Counted from the first letter of the stretch, positions 16,693-24,899 are shown. The stretch: 38,913 bases of DNA from Clostridiales bacterium (GCA_031270585.1 JAISXK010000087.1:1-38913), one strand, 5' to 3'. Made by a program: numbers and translations. The notes: a model not told the origin generated them from the letters alone.

Positions 16693-18180
16693 TTGAGAAA
16701 GCTTGAGCGGTTGCTTGATGCAATTTTTTTGGCGCTGCTGGTGGCGCTGTTTAGCTATTGGCTTTTTAGCGGGTTGATTGCGGGCGCGCCCCAAAAACTG
16801 TTGGGCGTTGTGGTGGCCCCCACCACGCAGCTCACGGTTGCGGCCATTGTAATGGCCGCGCTTGTATGCGCGCTTTTCGGCGTGCTGGGCGTATTTATGA
16901 TTGGCGCGGTGTTTAGCAGTTGGAACGGGCAGATCGATATCGCCATCAGCGACGGCCTGGGCCGCAGGAGCCGCAGACTATTCTACCGGCACCCGTGGGC
17001 AAAGCTTATATTGTGCGTGCTTGCGGCGAGGCTATTGGTATATACGGCGGCATATATACTCTACACATCCGCAAACGGTTATCAGGGCGGCCTTTTGGAT
17101 ACGTTGCCGCTCTGGCTCAAGGGGGATGCGCCGCATTACCTGGGCATTGCGGAAAACTGGTATGTGACAGAAGGCGATCCGCGGTTTCATATCGTGTTTT
17201 TCCCGCTGTATCCCATCTGCGTGCGCATATTCAACGGCATGGTGCATCATACGTTTGCTTCGGGCATGGCGCTGTCGCTGCTCTTCACAGTGGCTGCATG
17301 CGTGCTGCTCTATGAGCTTGCCCTGCTGGATATGGATCGCGAGGCCGCCTGGCGGGCCGTAAAATACCTGCTGCTGATGCCGGCCGCGTTTTTGCTGTGC
17401 GCGCCCATGAGCGACGCGTTGTTTTTCATGCTTTCGCTGGCGTGCATGTTGGCCGCGCGCAAAAAACGCTACGCGCTGGCCTGCGCGCTGGGGGGCTTTG
17501 CCGCCTTTACAAGGGTGCTGGGCGTGCTGCTGCTTGCGCCGGTATTGATTGAAATGGGCGGGGATATTGCCCGCGTGAAGCTCGCCGGCGATACTGTAGC
17601 AGGCCGCTTTACGCGGCGCACACTGCCGCTGTTGCTGCTGATACCCGCAGGGCTATTGCTGTATATCTATATCAATTACCGCGTAACGGGCAACGCGTTT
17701 CAGTTCATGGTTTACCAAAGCGAGCACTGGTCGCAAAACATGGGCCTGTTCTTCAATACGGCGGCTTACCAGACAAATAACTTTTTGAATAATATCCATA
17801 TCAACCCCGCCGTCGCCTATGGCCTGTGGCTGCCCAACCTTGTTTTCCTTGTGGGCGCGCCCGCTGTCGTGCTTTTGGGACAGCGGCCAAACCGGCGCAA
17901 ACGCGCGGTGTTTGCGCATAGCCCCGTGGGCGAGCCGTTACGGCAGCCATACGGCATGCGGGCAAGCTATATCGCGTTCTTTCTGGCGTATTATTTAACG
18001 GGCATGGGCACGACATGGCTGCTGTCCGCGCCGCGGTACCTCACGTGTTGCTTTGTGCTGTTGCTTGCGCTTGCAAGCAAAGAGCGCTCCAGGCTTGCAA
18101 ACGCCTTCATCTATATTCTATTGATGACGACGCAGTTCTTATATCTGGCCGCGTATGTGGCGGGCTGGCCGGTGTATTGA
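16693..18180 (+). CDS. PIG-V/Gpi18-like membrane glycosyltransferase
   Basis: 495 residues with about ten transmembrane helices. The segment WLKGDAPHYLGIAENWYV carries the Asp and the HYLxIA element of the PIG-V mannosyltransferase family, in the first large extracytoplasmic loop; bacterial members are GT-C-type enzymes that use lipid-linked sugars. The acceptor here is unknown; candidates are a cell-surface glycan or glycolipid. The start is a TTG at 16693, preceded by AGGGGAAG; no ATG occurs before the first helix, so the TTG is likely. It stands alone between the FloA unit and the chromate transporter genes. Confidence 0.75.
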   Translation: MRKLERLLDAIFLALLVALFSYWLFSGLIAGAPQKLLGVVVAPTTQLTVAAIVMAALVCALFGVLGVFMIGAVFSSWNGQIDIAISDGLGRRSRRLFYRHPWAKLILCVLAARLLVYTAAYILYTSANGYQGGLLDTLPLWLKGDAPHYLGIAENWYVTEGDPRFHIVFFPLYPICVRIFNGMVHHTFASGMALSLLFTVAACVLLYELALLDMDREAAWRAVKYLLLMPAAFLLCAPMSDALFFMLSLACMLAARKKRYALACALGGFAAFTRVLGVLLLAPVLIEMGGDIARVKLAGDTVAGRFTRRTLPLLLLIPAGLLLYIYINYRVTGNAFQFMVYQSEHWSQNMGLFFNTAAYQTNNFLNNIHINPAVAYGLWLPNLVFLVGAPAVVLLGQRPNRRKRAVFAHSPVGEPLRQPYGMRASYIAFFLAYYLTGMGTTWLLSAPRYLTCCFVLLLALASKERSRLANAFIYILLMTTQFLYLAAYVAGWPVY

Positions 18181-18255
18181 GTAGCGCGCCGCGCAACAAA
18201 CCGCCTTTTGTATAACGGGCTTTGTTGGCGGAACAATTGCGGAAGGTACATGCGG

Positions 18256-18843
18256 ATGAAACTTTACATGAAATTATTCGGCGCGTTTTTTCGCATTGGC
18301 CTCTTTACGTTTGGCGGGGGGTACTCCATGCTGCCCATGCTGCAACGCGAGGTGGTCGATAAGTATGGCTGGGCTACAAATGATGAGCTTTTGGATTGCT
18401 TTTCCATCAGCCAGTGCACGCCGGGCGTCATCGCCGTCAACAGCGCCACTTTGATTGGCTATAAGCAGGCAAAGCTGGCGGGCGCGCTGTTCGCGACTAT
18501 CGGCGTTATCACGCCATCCATCATCATCATTACAATCATAGCCGCAACATTACAGAATTTTATGCATATCGCGGCGGTGGCGCACGCGTTTGCCGGCATA
18601 CGCGTCGCGGTGGCGGCGCTGATTGTATCCGCCGTGATCAAGCTTATTAAAAGCAATGTGCTGCAACAACCCGCCGAAGATGGGAAGCAAGGCCCCGGGC
18701 CTTTTTTTAAGCGCCATTGGTTACGGCTTTTGCTTTTTATTTTGTCGTTTGCCATTGTGGCGTTCTTTTCGGTTTCTCCCATTTTCATCGTGGCGGGCGC
18801 AATCCTTACAGGCATCGCGCTTGTTGGAAAGGCGGCTGCGTGA
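18256..18843 (+). CDS. chrA: Chromate transporter, first half-size subunit
   Basis: 195 residues, about five or six helices. It carries the CHR family signatures FFRIGLFTFGGGYSMLPML near the N-terminus and ISQCTPGVIAVNSATLIGY after helix 2. The CHR superfamily exists as long fused proteins or, as here, as pairs of short homologous genes in tandem. In anaerobes the true substrate may be another oxyanion, so chromate is only the family name. The ATG at 18256 is nine bases from GGAAGG; an ATG two codons earlier is also possible. It overlaps the second subunit by 4 bases. Confidence 0.92.
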   Translation: MKLYMKLFGAFFRIGLFTFGGGYSMLPMLQREVVDKYGWATNDELLDCFSISQCTPGVIAVNSATLIGYKQAKLAGALFATIGVITPSIIIITIIAATLQNFMHIAAVAHAFAGIRVAVAALIVSAVIKLIKSNVLQQPAEDGKQGPGPFFKRHWLRLLLFILSFAIVAFFSVSPIFIVAGAILTGIALVGKAAA

Positions 18844-19388
18844 GGGAATTGCTTTTGATGTGCTGGGAGTTTTTTAAAACAGGCCTTTTCGCCATAGGCG
18901 GCGGCATGGCCACCATACCGTTTTTGGCCGGACTTGCACAAAACTACCCGCAGTGGCTCAGCGTTGCGGATCTATCCGATATGATCGCCATCAGCGAGAG
19001 CACGCCCGGCCCCATAGGGGTAAATCTGGCTACGTATGTGGGATTCCATGTGTTTGGGGTGTGGGGCGGTGTTGCCGCCACCTTATCGCTGGTATTGCCT
19101 TCGTATATCATTCTCATACTCGTTGCGAAGGCGCTTGACAGGTTTATGAAGAACCGCTTTGCCAAGGGCGCGTTTATTACGTTGCGCCCTGCCGTAACGG
19201 GGCTTATCGCAGCCGCAGGTTACCAGGTGTTTCGCATAGCGCTCTTTCGTGAGGGCGCGCTTCTTATGGGCGCGGCGCTGCTGTTTTGCGCGCTGTTGTT
19301 TTTTACGCAATGGAGCAAAACACAAAAGCTGCACCCTGTTGTATGGATAGCTGTCGCGGCTGTTGCCGGCGTGATATTTCAATTTTAA
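18840..19388 (+). CDS. chrA: Chromate transporter, second half-size subunit
   Basis: 182 residues. The start is a GTG that overlaps the stop of the first subunit as GTGA, with AAGG seven bases upstream; the track's start lies 41 codons inside the first gene and is wrong. It has the paralogous signatures FFKTGLFAIGGGMATIPFL and ISESTPGPIGVNLATYVGF. The two proteins are expected to form the antiparallel heterodimer of the bipartite CHR type. After its stop there is no strong terminator before spoIIR, only a weak GC-rich inverted repeat. Confidence 0.92.
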   Translation: MRELLLMCWEFFKTGLFAIGGGMATIPFLAGLAQNYPQWLSVADLSDMIAISESTPGPIGVNLATYVGFHVFGVWGGVAATLSLVLPSYIILILVAKALDRFMKNRFAKGAFITLRPAVTGLIAAAGYQVFRIALFREGALLMGAALLFCALLFFTQWSKTQKLHPVVWIAVAAVAGVIFQF

Positions 19389-19533
19389 CGGCGCGTATGC
19401 GTTTGGCCGGAAAGCGAAAAAAACGCGCGCATAAAATCAGGCGCGTAATAGCCGTAAAGCGGTTATGATACCGTACCCACTTATAATAACTCTCCCGTTT
19501 GTGCATACTTGCTGCATGACGAAGGAGGGATTT

Positions 19534-20172
19534 ATGCAAAAACTCGTTTATAACGGCAGCATATTGCTGCTGCTGGCGCTGGCCGTGTTTTTTGTTTGCG
19601 AGGCGGCGAGCCCCCGTATATTAAAAGAGCCGGCCGCAACGGCCGCCCGTCCGCCCGCAAACGCGGCATGGCAAGGCGCTGCGTGGCAACCTGCCGCGTG
19701 TCCCGACGAAAACCTTGATGTGCTGCGGCTGCATATCGTGGCCAACAGCGACAGCGCGGAAGACCAGCGCGTCAAACTGCTGGTACGCGATATGCTGCTT
19801 GCGCACTTCGCGCCGGCAAATAGCCTGCGGCAGGCTGAGGAACTGCTGTTAGACGCGGGAGATGATGTGCTTGCGGCAGTCGGCGATGTGCTTTTGCGCG
19901 AGGGCTGCGCCTATGGCGCGCAACTGCGCTTTGGCGTGATGGACTTCCCCGCGCGCGCATACGCGGGCGTTTTGTATCCTGCCGGCGCGTATGAGGCGTT
20001 GCGCGTAGAGCTTGGCGCGGCGGGCGGGCAAAACTGGTGGTGCGTATTGTTCCCGCCGCTTTGCCTGGTGGATATCGCTACGGCGGATCTGCCCGGCACC
20101 GACGAACTGGTGTTTGAAAGCGATATCGCCGCATACTTAAAGCGTCTCAAGGCGGGTCATAAAAAACAATAA
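19534..20172 (+). CDS. spoIIR: Stage II sporulation protein R
   Basis: 212 residues from an ATG with GAAGGAGGG five bases upstream. A signal-peptide-like helix (ILLLLALAVFFVCEAA) precedes the secreted SpoIIR domain with LRLHIVANSDSAEDQRVK and AGAYEALRVELGAAGGQNWW. In Bacillus this protein is made in the forespore under sigma-F and exported to activate SpoIIGA, which then processes pro-sigma-E in the mother cell. It indicates a sporulating organism. A GCATA-like -35 element occurs upstream, but I see no sigma-F promoter that fits well. A single gene, ending before the convergent DUF1292 terminator. Confidence 0.95.
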   Translation: MQKLVYNGSILLLLALAVFFVCEAASPRILKEPAATAARPPANAAWQGAAWQPAACPDENLDVLRLHIVANSDSAEDQRVKLLVRDMLLAHFAPANSLRQAEELLLDAGDDVLAAVGDVLLREGCAYGAQLRFGVMDFPARAYAGVLYPAGAYEALRVELGAAGGQNWWCVLFPPLCLVDIATADLPGTDELVFESDIAAYLKRLKAGHKKQ

Positions 20173-20233
20173 GTGCTGTAATACGCGATCATCCGAGGCG
20201 CGAGGCGCTTCTTTGATACAACAAGGGGACACT

Positions 20234-20266
20234 AAAAAGGCCGCCGGCTTTGTGCGCTGCGGCCTT
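20234..20266 (-). terminator. Intrinsic terminator of the DUF1292 gene
   Basis: On the minus strand AAGGCCGC and GCGGCCTT form an 8-bp stem, followed by TTTTT. The region between it and the stop codon contains short GGGCT/GCGCT repeats. Confidence 0.8.
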
Positions 20267-20291
20267 ATCGGCTGGGCTGGGCTGCGCTGCG

Positions 20292-20663
20292 CTATTCTTC
20301 GTCCAAGCTGTTCAGGCGGCGCCCCACGATATCGGCAAGCGTATCCAGCAGATCGTCGTCGGCAGGCAAAAACTCCTCCGTATCGCCGTTGACCACCACT
20401 TTCATGATATACACGTCCTGCTCGTCGCAGTCGCAGTCTTCATCCTCGTCATCTTCGTCATCTTCGTAATCTTCATCTTCATCTTCATCTTCATCTTCGT
20501 CATCTTCGTAATCTTCATCCTCGTCATCTTCTTCCGGCAAATCCGAAAGATCCATCAGTACGGCATACTCCTGCCCTTCGTGTTCGAAATAATCGATCAC
20601 ATCCAGCTCAAATTCGTTGCCGTCGTCGTCAGAAAATACGACTACATCCCGTTCTTCTTCCAT
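20292..20663 (-). CDS. DUF1292 protein with extreme acidic insert
   Basis: 123 residues. The two ends match the DUF1292 (YrzB-like) fold: FSDDDGNEFELDVIDYFEHE then YAVL in the first part, and YIMKVVVNGDTEEFLPADDD in the second. Between them, residues 44-81 are almost only Asp and Glu with a few Tyr and Cys (CDCD). Other DUF1292 proteins carry shorter acidic stretches at this place. The family is cytosolic and of unknown function, often next to genes of translation or the cell cycle. It has its own promoter 95 bases upstream and a terminator, so it is monocistronic. The mnmE gene ends 216 bases upstream. Confidence 0.88.
   Translation of the reverse strand: MEEERDVVVFSDDDGNEFELDVIDYFEHEGQEYAVLMDLSDLPEEDDEDEDYEDDEDEDEDEDEDYEDDEDDEDEDCDCDEQDVYIMKVVVNGDTEEFLPADDDLLDTLADIVGRRLNSLDEE
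20421..20534 (-). repeat. GAA/GAT trinucleotide-rich tract encoding the acidic run
   Basis: About 114 bases made almost only of GAC, GAT, GAA and GAG codons on the coding strand, including a repeated block encoding EDYEDDED twice. In-phase repeats like this are prone to expansion and contraction by slippage. Confidence 0.7.
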
Positions 20664-20699
20664 TTTTATACAGACCTGCCTTCCGTCTATTTTATTGTG

Positions 20700-20750
20700 T
20701 CATCCGGGGCGTGCGGTTTTGCGCGCCTTTATGCCGCCACGCTGTTTCAT
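20700..20750 (-). CDS. Possible leader peptide before the DUF1292 gene
   Basis: A 16-codon ORF (MKQRGGIKARKTARPG) begins right after the DUF1292 promoter, with GGAAAA before its ATG, and ends 36 bases before the main start. It is very basic. It may be chance; I list it because it occupies the first translated position of the leader. Confidence 0.25.
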   Translation of the reverse strand: MKQRGGIKARKTARPG

Positions 20751-20757
20751 TTTTCCT

Positions 20758-20786
20758 ATTGTATCGCATTTTGGCGGTTTTATCAA
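20758..20786 (-). promoter_or_regulatory. Sigma-A-type promoter for the DUF1292 gene
   Basis: Minus-strand TTGATA, 17-base spacer, TACAAT. It lies inside the 216-base gap after mnmE and separates this gene from the mnmE operon. Confidence 0.65.
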
Positions 20787-20879
20787 TTCATACTTCAATA
20801 GAAGGCGCTTTGCGAGAAAATGTGAGGAATTTTGACAAACGGGGAATGAAGCGGTAGACAGTATCAGGCAACAGGCAAG

Positions 20880-22205
20880 TCATTTCCCAACACAAAAACG
20901 CTCGAATATATGATCGATCACGCTTTCATCCACATCGTTGCCGGTGATAGCGCCAAGCGCCGACAGCGCATCGCGCAGATCCGTGCCGACGCAATCGGGA
21001 TCGGTTTGTCCATGCGCGCGCGCGTTTTCTATGGCGCCAAGCGCGTTTTCCAGCGCGCTGATATGCCTTTGGTTCGTGATAAGCGCGTCCTCTACGGGCG
21101 CCGCGTATTCTAAAATGGTTTTTAGCAGCGCGTCAAGCCCCTCGCCGGTTATTGCGCTGACGCATACTACCTTCTCCCCCGCAAGCGCGGGCATATCCGC
21201 AACAAGCCAGGCTGCGGGCATATCCGCCTTTGTACAAAGCACGACGCGCCGCATACCCGCGGTATCCCGCAATAGGGCGCGCCCGTTCTCATCAGGCTTT
21301 GCCGCGCCATCCAATAGCACAAAAACAAGATCCGCGTTTTGCGCGGCGGCCCAGGCGCGCGTTACCCCTTCGCGCTCGGCCTCGTCATCGGTTTGGCGTA
21401 TGCCCGCCGTATCGGTAAACATCACCGGCATGCCGCTTATGGGTATGAGTTCATCGAGCGTATCACGCGTTGTGCCGGGACTTGCCGTCACAATGGCACG
21501 CCGGCGCCCCAGCAGCGCGTTGAGCAGGCTTGATTTGCCTGCGTTTGGCGCGCCCAGCAGCACAACGCGAAACCCGTCCCTCAGTACCCGCGCCCGATAG
21601 CCCTGCTCGATCAGGGCGGATAGCATCCCCGCCGCGCAGGAAAGCCGGCAGCTCAGGTCGGCATATACCTCTTCACCCACCTCGTCGGGGTAATCGATGG
21701 CGGCGTTGATTGCGCCCAGCGTACCTATGACGTGCGCCTCCACGGCACGCACGGCCTCGCTCAGTTTGCCCTGCATCTGCCTGAGCGCCGCGCGGGCCGA
21801 AAGCCGCGCCTGCGCGCCAATCAAATCCATCACGGCCTCCGCCTGGGATAGATCCAGCTTGCCATTAAGGAACGCGCGTTTGGTAAACTCGCCCGGCGCC
21901 GCAGGCTTTGCGCCCAGCGCCAGCAGCGCGTTGTGCACAGCTTGCAGCACGGCAACGCCGCCATGGCAATGCAGTTCAAACATATCCTCCCCGGTGTAAC
22001 TCCCCGGCGCGGGAAAATAGACGACCATGGCGTCATCCAGTCTGTGACCGCCATAAGCAAGGGCCGCGCGCAAAAGCTGCCGCGGCCTGGCCTTACATTC
22101 TATTGCGGTTAACCCGGCCAATACGCCGACGCACCCCGGCCCGCTTACGCGCATAATAGCAATAGCGCCGCCGGCAGGGGTGGCAAGCGCGAATATGGTA
22201 TCCAT
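20880..22205 (-). CDS. mnmE: tRNA modification GTPase MnmE (TrmE)
   Basis: 441 residues. With MnmG it makes the cmnm5 modification of the wobble uridine. The N-terminal folate-binding domain starts MDTIFALATPAGGAIAIMRV; ELHCHGG is conserved there. The G domain has P-loop GAPNAGKSS at about 219, TTRD, DTAGIR and TKAD. The C-terminal FCVGK matches the CxGK motif with the catalytic cysteine. Its ATG shares one base with the jag stop (TGATG), so it is coupled to jag. mnmG, which often follows, is not in the next 20 kb on this side; the operon ends here. Confidence 0.97.
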   Translation of the reverse strand: MDTIFALATPAGGAIAIMRVSGPGCVGVLAGLTAIECKARPRQLLRAALAYGGHRLDDAMVVYFPAPGSYTGEDMFELHCHGGVAVLQAVHNALLALGAKPAAPGEFTKRAFLNGKLDLSQAEAVMDLIGAQARLSARAALRQMQGKLSEAVRAVEAHVIGTLGAINAAIDYPDEVGEEVYADLSCRLSCAAGMLSALIEQGYRARVLRDGFRVVLLGAPNAGKSSLLNALLGRRRAIVTASPGTTRDTLDELIPISGMPVMFTDTAGIRQTDDEAEREGVTRAWAAAQNADLVFVLLDGAAKPDENGRALLRDTAGMRRVVLCTKADMPAAWLVADMPALAGEKVVCVSAITGEGLDALLKTILEYAAPVEDALITNQRHISALENALGAIENARAHGQTDPDCVGTDLRDALSALGAITGNDVDESVIDHIFERFCVGK

Positions 22206-23137
22206 CAGCGTTTGGGCAGTATCACCACATGCCGGTTGGGTTCCTCTCCCTCGCTTCGGGTGGTGACATAAGGGTGATCTTGCAGAGAAGCATGCAGCAC
22301 CCTGCGCTCATAAGGGTTCATAGGCTCCAACGATACGGCGCGCCCGCTCGTTTTCACGCGGGAAGCCTGCTGGCGCGCAAGCCTGCGCAGTGTTTCTTCG
22401 CGCTTGCTGCGATACCCTTCCGTATCGATGGTTACCCGGCGATATTTTTCCTGTTTATGGGCATGGTTATAGCAAAGCGATGTGATATACTGCAGCGCGT
22501 CGAGCGTTTCCCCGCGCCTGCCTATCAGCAAGCCTTTTTTTGTGCTGTCGATGCGTAAGCGCAGGCCGTCCTCCGTATCAGCGGCCAACACCGTAGCGTC
22601 TATGCGCATGCGCGTAAGCAAGCCCGCCAAAAACTGCGCCGCTTCGTTATCGTTGGCCGCCTCCAGGCTGTAATCGTATTGTTCTTCCGGCGGCGGTGTG
22701 CATTGCTCACGCCGCTTACTATCGTGGCTGGGGCGGCGGTCATCCTCCCGCAGGCCCGTGCGCTGCCTGTCGCCGCGCTGCGGCCCGTCGCCATGTTGCG
22801 GCCCGTCTCCGCGCTGCAGCCTGTCGCTATGTTGCGGCCCGTCGCCGCGCTGCGGCCTGTCTCTATGTTGTGGCCCGTCGCCGCGCTGCGGCCTGTCGCC
22901 GCGCTGCGGCCTTTCCTGCCGTTTTTCGCTTTCCCGCCCGGCAATAATGGCCTCCACCTCTTCGGGCTCACGCTGCGTCAGGCGCACCATGGCCATTTTC
23001 GCGCCGATGCCAAACAGGCCCTTGCTTTCGTTTTGCAAGGTATGGATGATGACTTCATCGATGGACAGACCCATCTCCTGCAGACCGTGGAATACGGCCT
23101 CGTCTATGGAATGGCCGCTAAATTCTCCGCTTTTCAT
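22205..23137 (-). CDS. jag: Jag/KhpB RNA-binding protein with repetitive linker
   Basis: 310 residues from the ATG at 23137 (AAAGG nine bases upstream). Residues 1-52 are the Jag_N domain (SIDEAVFHGLQEMGLS, GLFGIGAKMAMVRL). Residues about 160-235 form a KH domain with KKGLLIGRRGETLDALQYI, and the C-terminal 65 residues an R3H domain (NPYERRVLHASL). KhpB/Jag binds RNA with KhpA and affects cell elongation and division in Firmicutes. The linker between Jag_N and KH is unusual: about eight copies of a hexapeptide of the RPQRGD / GPQHGD type at residues 76-123. It lies 90 bases after yidC in the rpmH operon. The track's first 23 residues precede the ribosome site and are doubtful. Confidence 0.94.
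   Translation of the reverse strand: MKSGEFSGHSIDEAVFHGLQEMGLSIDEVIIHTLQNESKGLFGIGAKMAMVRLTQREPEEVEAIIAGRESEKRQERPQRGDRPQRGDGPQHRDRPQRGDGPQHSDRLQRGDGPQHGDGPQRGDRQRTGLREDDRRPSHDSKRREQCTPPPEEQYDYSLEAANDNEAAQFLAGLLTRMRIDATVLAADTEDGLRLRIDSTKKGLLIGRRGETLDALQYITSLCYNHAHKQEKYRRVTIDTEGYRSKREETLRRLARQQASRVKTSGRAVSLEPMNPYERRVLHASLQDHPYVTTRSEGEEPNRHVVILPKR
22769..22912 (-). repeat. 18-bp minisatellite in jag
   Basis: Eight in-frame 18-bp units encode RPQRGD, GPQHRD, GPQHSD, RLQRGD, GPQHGD and GPQRGD variants. Units alternate between an R-type and an H-type, so the higher-order period is partly 36 bp. There are no spacers. Confidence 0.85.
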
Positions 23138-23227
23138 AACCGCCAGCCTTTCTTGGCCTACGCCATTATGCCCTCGTGCCACCGCCGCAGGCCACCGCCG
23201 CGGCACAGTACCGTATCGTTGGCGCGG

Positions 23228-24187
23228 TCAGGATACCGGCGCCATACGCTCTTCTTTTTCTTTGTCTTTTTTAAATTTTTTATTCAACGCCAGATTTGTC
23301 AACGTGGAAACTACGTTGCTGATGGTCCAATACACGGCAAACGCGGCGTTATTCGTCAGGCAGAACATAAAGGATACAATCGGCATCATCCACATCATCA
23401 TTTTACCGGTGCCGGCGCCGGGCGAACCGGTGTCGGCCTTGGGCTGGTTCTTTTGCGTCAGCCAGCTGGAAAAGAGCATCGTGACGCCCGACAATACGGG
23501 CAACACAAACCAGCCGTTGCTATATCCGGCGTATTGCTGTGTGATGGGCGCAACCAGCCTGTTGTATTCGACAATGGACGCGGCGGGTATATTCTTCACA
23601 TCTTCCACAAAGAGCCCAAGCCGTGTAAACACCTCCGCAGCTGCGGGGTTTTCCTGAAAATAAATGAGATTTTTTAAATTGGGTATGGCTAAAAAACTCT
23701 CCGCCGCCATAACGACGGGCTTCATGCCGTTATCGGGCTGCCAGATGTTTGTAACCCACAGGAAGCGGAATTCGCCGAAAAGTTCCGACGAGCCGGTTTC
23801 GGCAAGCTCCACCAAAAGGCGCACCATATGCTCGTAGCCCCATGTGCGGAAGGCGTTGAAGAAGAATATGAAAACCGGCATGGTAAGCAAAAGCGGCAGG
23901 CACCCGCCAAGCATGCTTACGCCGCGCTCTTTCATCAGCTTGGACTGCGCCTGTTGCAGCTTTTGCGGGTTGTTGGCGTATTTTTTTTGCAGCTTTTGCA
24001 AATCGGGCTGTATCTCCTGCATCTTCAAGCTGGATTTGCGCGATTTGATATCGCCAAATATCGTGATACCGCGCATTGCCACCGTAAAAATGATGATGGT
24101 CAATACAATGCTGCCGCTCGTTACGTTTTCCGTCAGCCAGCGCAGGCCCAGAAACACCCATCTTACAAGTACAAAACTATCCGTCAC
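23228..24187 (-). CDS. yidC: Membrane protein insertase YidC/OxaA
   Basis: 319 residues of the Gram-positive YidC type (SpoIIIJ/YqjG), inserting membrane proteins alone or with SecYEG. Five helices: the first at the N-terminus (VLTIIIFTVAMRGITIF), then the charged hairpin KMQEIQPDLQKLQKKY, helix LGGCLPLLLTMPVFIFFF, a long extracytoplasmic part, and C-terminal helices MMMWMMPIVSFMFCLTNNAA and VYWTISNVVSTL. The start is a GTG at 24187 with GGGGAGG ten bases upstream. The insert between helices 2 and 3 (residues about 115-230) is longer than in Bacillus. There is no obvious lipobox. It lies in rpmH-rnpA-yidD-yidC-jag-mnmE. Confidence 0.95.
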   Translation of the reverse strand: MTDSFVLVRWVFLGLRWLTENVTSGSIVLTIIIFTVAMRGITIFGDIKSRKSSLKMQEIQPDLQKLQKKYANNPQKLQQAQSKLMKERGVSMLGGCLPLLLTMPVFIFFFNAFRTWGYEHMVRLLVELAETGSSELFGEFRFLWVTNIWQPDNGMKPVVMAAESFLAIPNLKNLIYFQENPAAAEVFTRLGLFVEDVKNIPAASIVEYNRLVAPITQQYAGYSNGWFVLPVLSGVTMLFSSWLTQKNQPKADTGSPGAGTGKMMMWMMPIVSFMFCLTNNAAFAVYWTISNVVSTLTNLALNKKFKKDKEKEERMAPVS

Positions 24188-24261
24188 GTGAACTTATCCT
24201 CCCCGCCGAAACCGCGTTCAGCCTGTCGTTGTTTTTTATAGGGCCGCAACCCCGGCGCCGC

Positions 24262-24471
24262 CTATGGCACCGGGTCATATCCGCCCCTGGAAAACGGGTT
24301 GCAACGCAAAATACGCCATATCGCCAGTATGGCGCCATAAAGCGCGCCATGGCGCTCTATCGCTTCATAGGCATAGCTTGAGCACGTGGGTATGTACCTG
24401 CAATGGTATCCCAGCGCGGGCGATACCTCACGCATGTAAAAGCATATACAGGCCAGCATGAATTTTTTCAT
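24262..24471 (-). CDS. yidD: Membrane protein insertion efficiency factor YidD
   Basis: 69 residues from the ATG at 24471, the family's normal size. It carries the typical [22 protein letters not shown]-like segment (here YMREVSPAL then [19 protein letters not shown]) and GGYDPVP at the end. It assists YidC in insertion and is membrane-associated through an amphipathic helix. The ATG overlaps the rnpA stop as ATGA. The track start at 24543 lies inside rnpA and is rejected. Confidence 0.96.
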   Translation of the reverse strand: MKKFMLACICFYMREVSPALGYHCRYIPTCSSYAYEAIERHGALYGAILAIWRILRCNPFSRGGYDPVP

Positions 24472-24869
24472 TTCGCGCGCGGCTCCCCGGGCCAGTTCAT
24501 CAGTAAATCCGCCTTTGCAATCATTTTTTGCACGTTGAAACAAATTCTTGTGTAAGATTCCTCCAGCACAGCCGGGCGTGCGATCAATATCAGATTGTGG
24601 TTGGGGCGTATACGCTCCAGCAACGGCGAAAACGCCGCGCGCAACCTTCGCTTCGCCCTGTTGCGCTTTACACTGTTGCCCACTTTTTTGGATGCCGCAA
24701 ACCCTATGCGCACGCCGTTATGCGGCGCCGCCGCCCCGTTTTTGGATGGGCGCTGTCTTCTGTGATTGCGCGCATATATCAATGTGCACGAACTACAGCC
24801 CACCGATTTGCCCACCCGATAGGTAAATTGAAAGTCTCTGTTCTTTTTTAGAGAATAACAGCGTTTCAA
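24468..24869 (-). CDS. rnpA: Ribonuclease P protein component
   Basis: 133 residues. It binds the RNase P RNA and helps recognise the 5' leader of precursor tRNAs. Features are the N-terminal [19 protein letters not shown] and the RNR motif region [19 protein letters not shown]. The start is a TTG with no visible Shine-Dalgarno; no other start precedes the conserved region. An intrinsic-terminator-like hairpin lies about 15 bases upstream, between rpmH and this gene, so its expression is expected to be well below that of rpmH. It overlaps yidD by 4 bases. It contains an inserted basic stretch ([18 protein letters not shown]). Confidence 0.95.
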   Translation of the reverse strand: MKRCYSLKKNRDFQFTYRVGKSVGCSSCTLIYARNHRRQRPSKNGAAAPHNGVRIGFAASKKVGNSVKRNRAKRRLRAAFSPLLERIRPNHNLILIARPAVLEESYTRICFNVQKMIAKADLLMNWPGEPRAK

Positions 24870-24871
24870 TT

Positions 24872-24899
24872 ATAAATAAAAGCGCGGCGATAACGCCGC
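24872..24899 (-). terminator. Terminator/attenuator between rpmH and rnpA
   Basis: On the minus strand GCGGCG and CGCCGC form a perfect 6-bp GC stem with a TTAT loop, followed by GCTTTTATTT. The rnpA TTG begins right after. It probably lowers rnpA expression relative to rpmH. Confidence 0.7.

Noticed and set aside
22769-22912. CRISPR-like repeat pattern
   Set aside because: Units are 18 bp, in frame, with no unique spacers, and lie in the coding region of jag.
22679-23677. 332-aa and 319-aa plus-strand ORFs
   Set aside because: They are antisense shadows of jag and yidC; the repeats give long open frames on the other strand.
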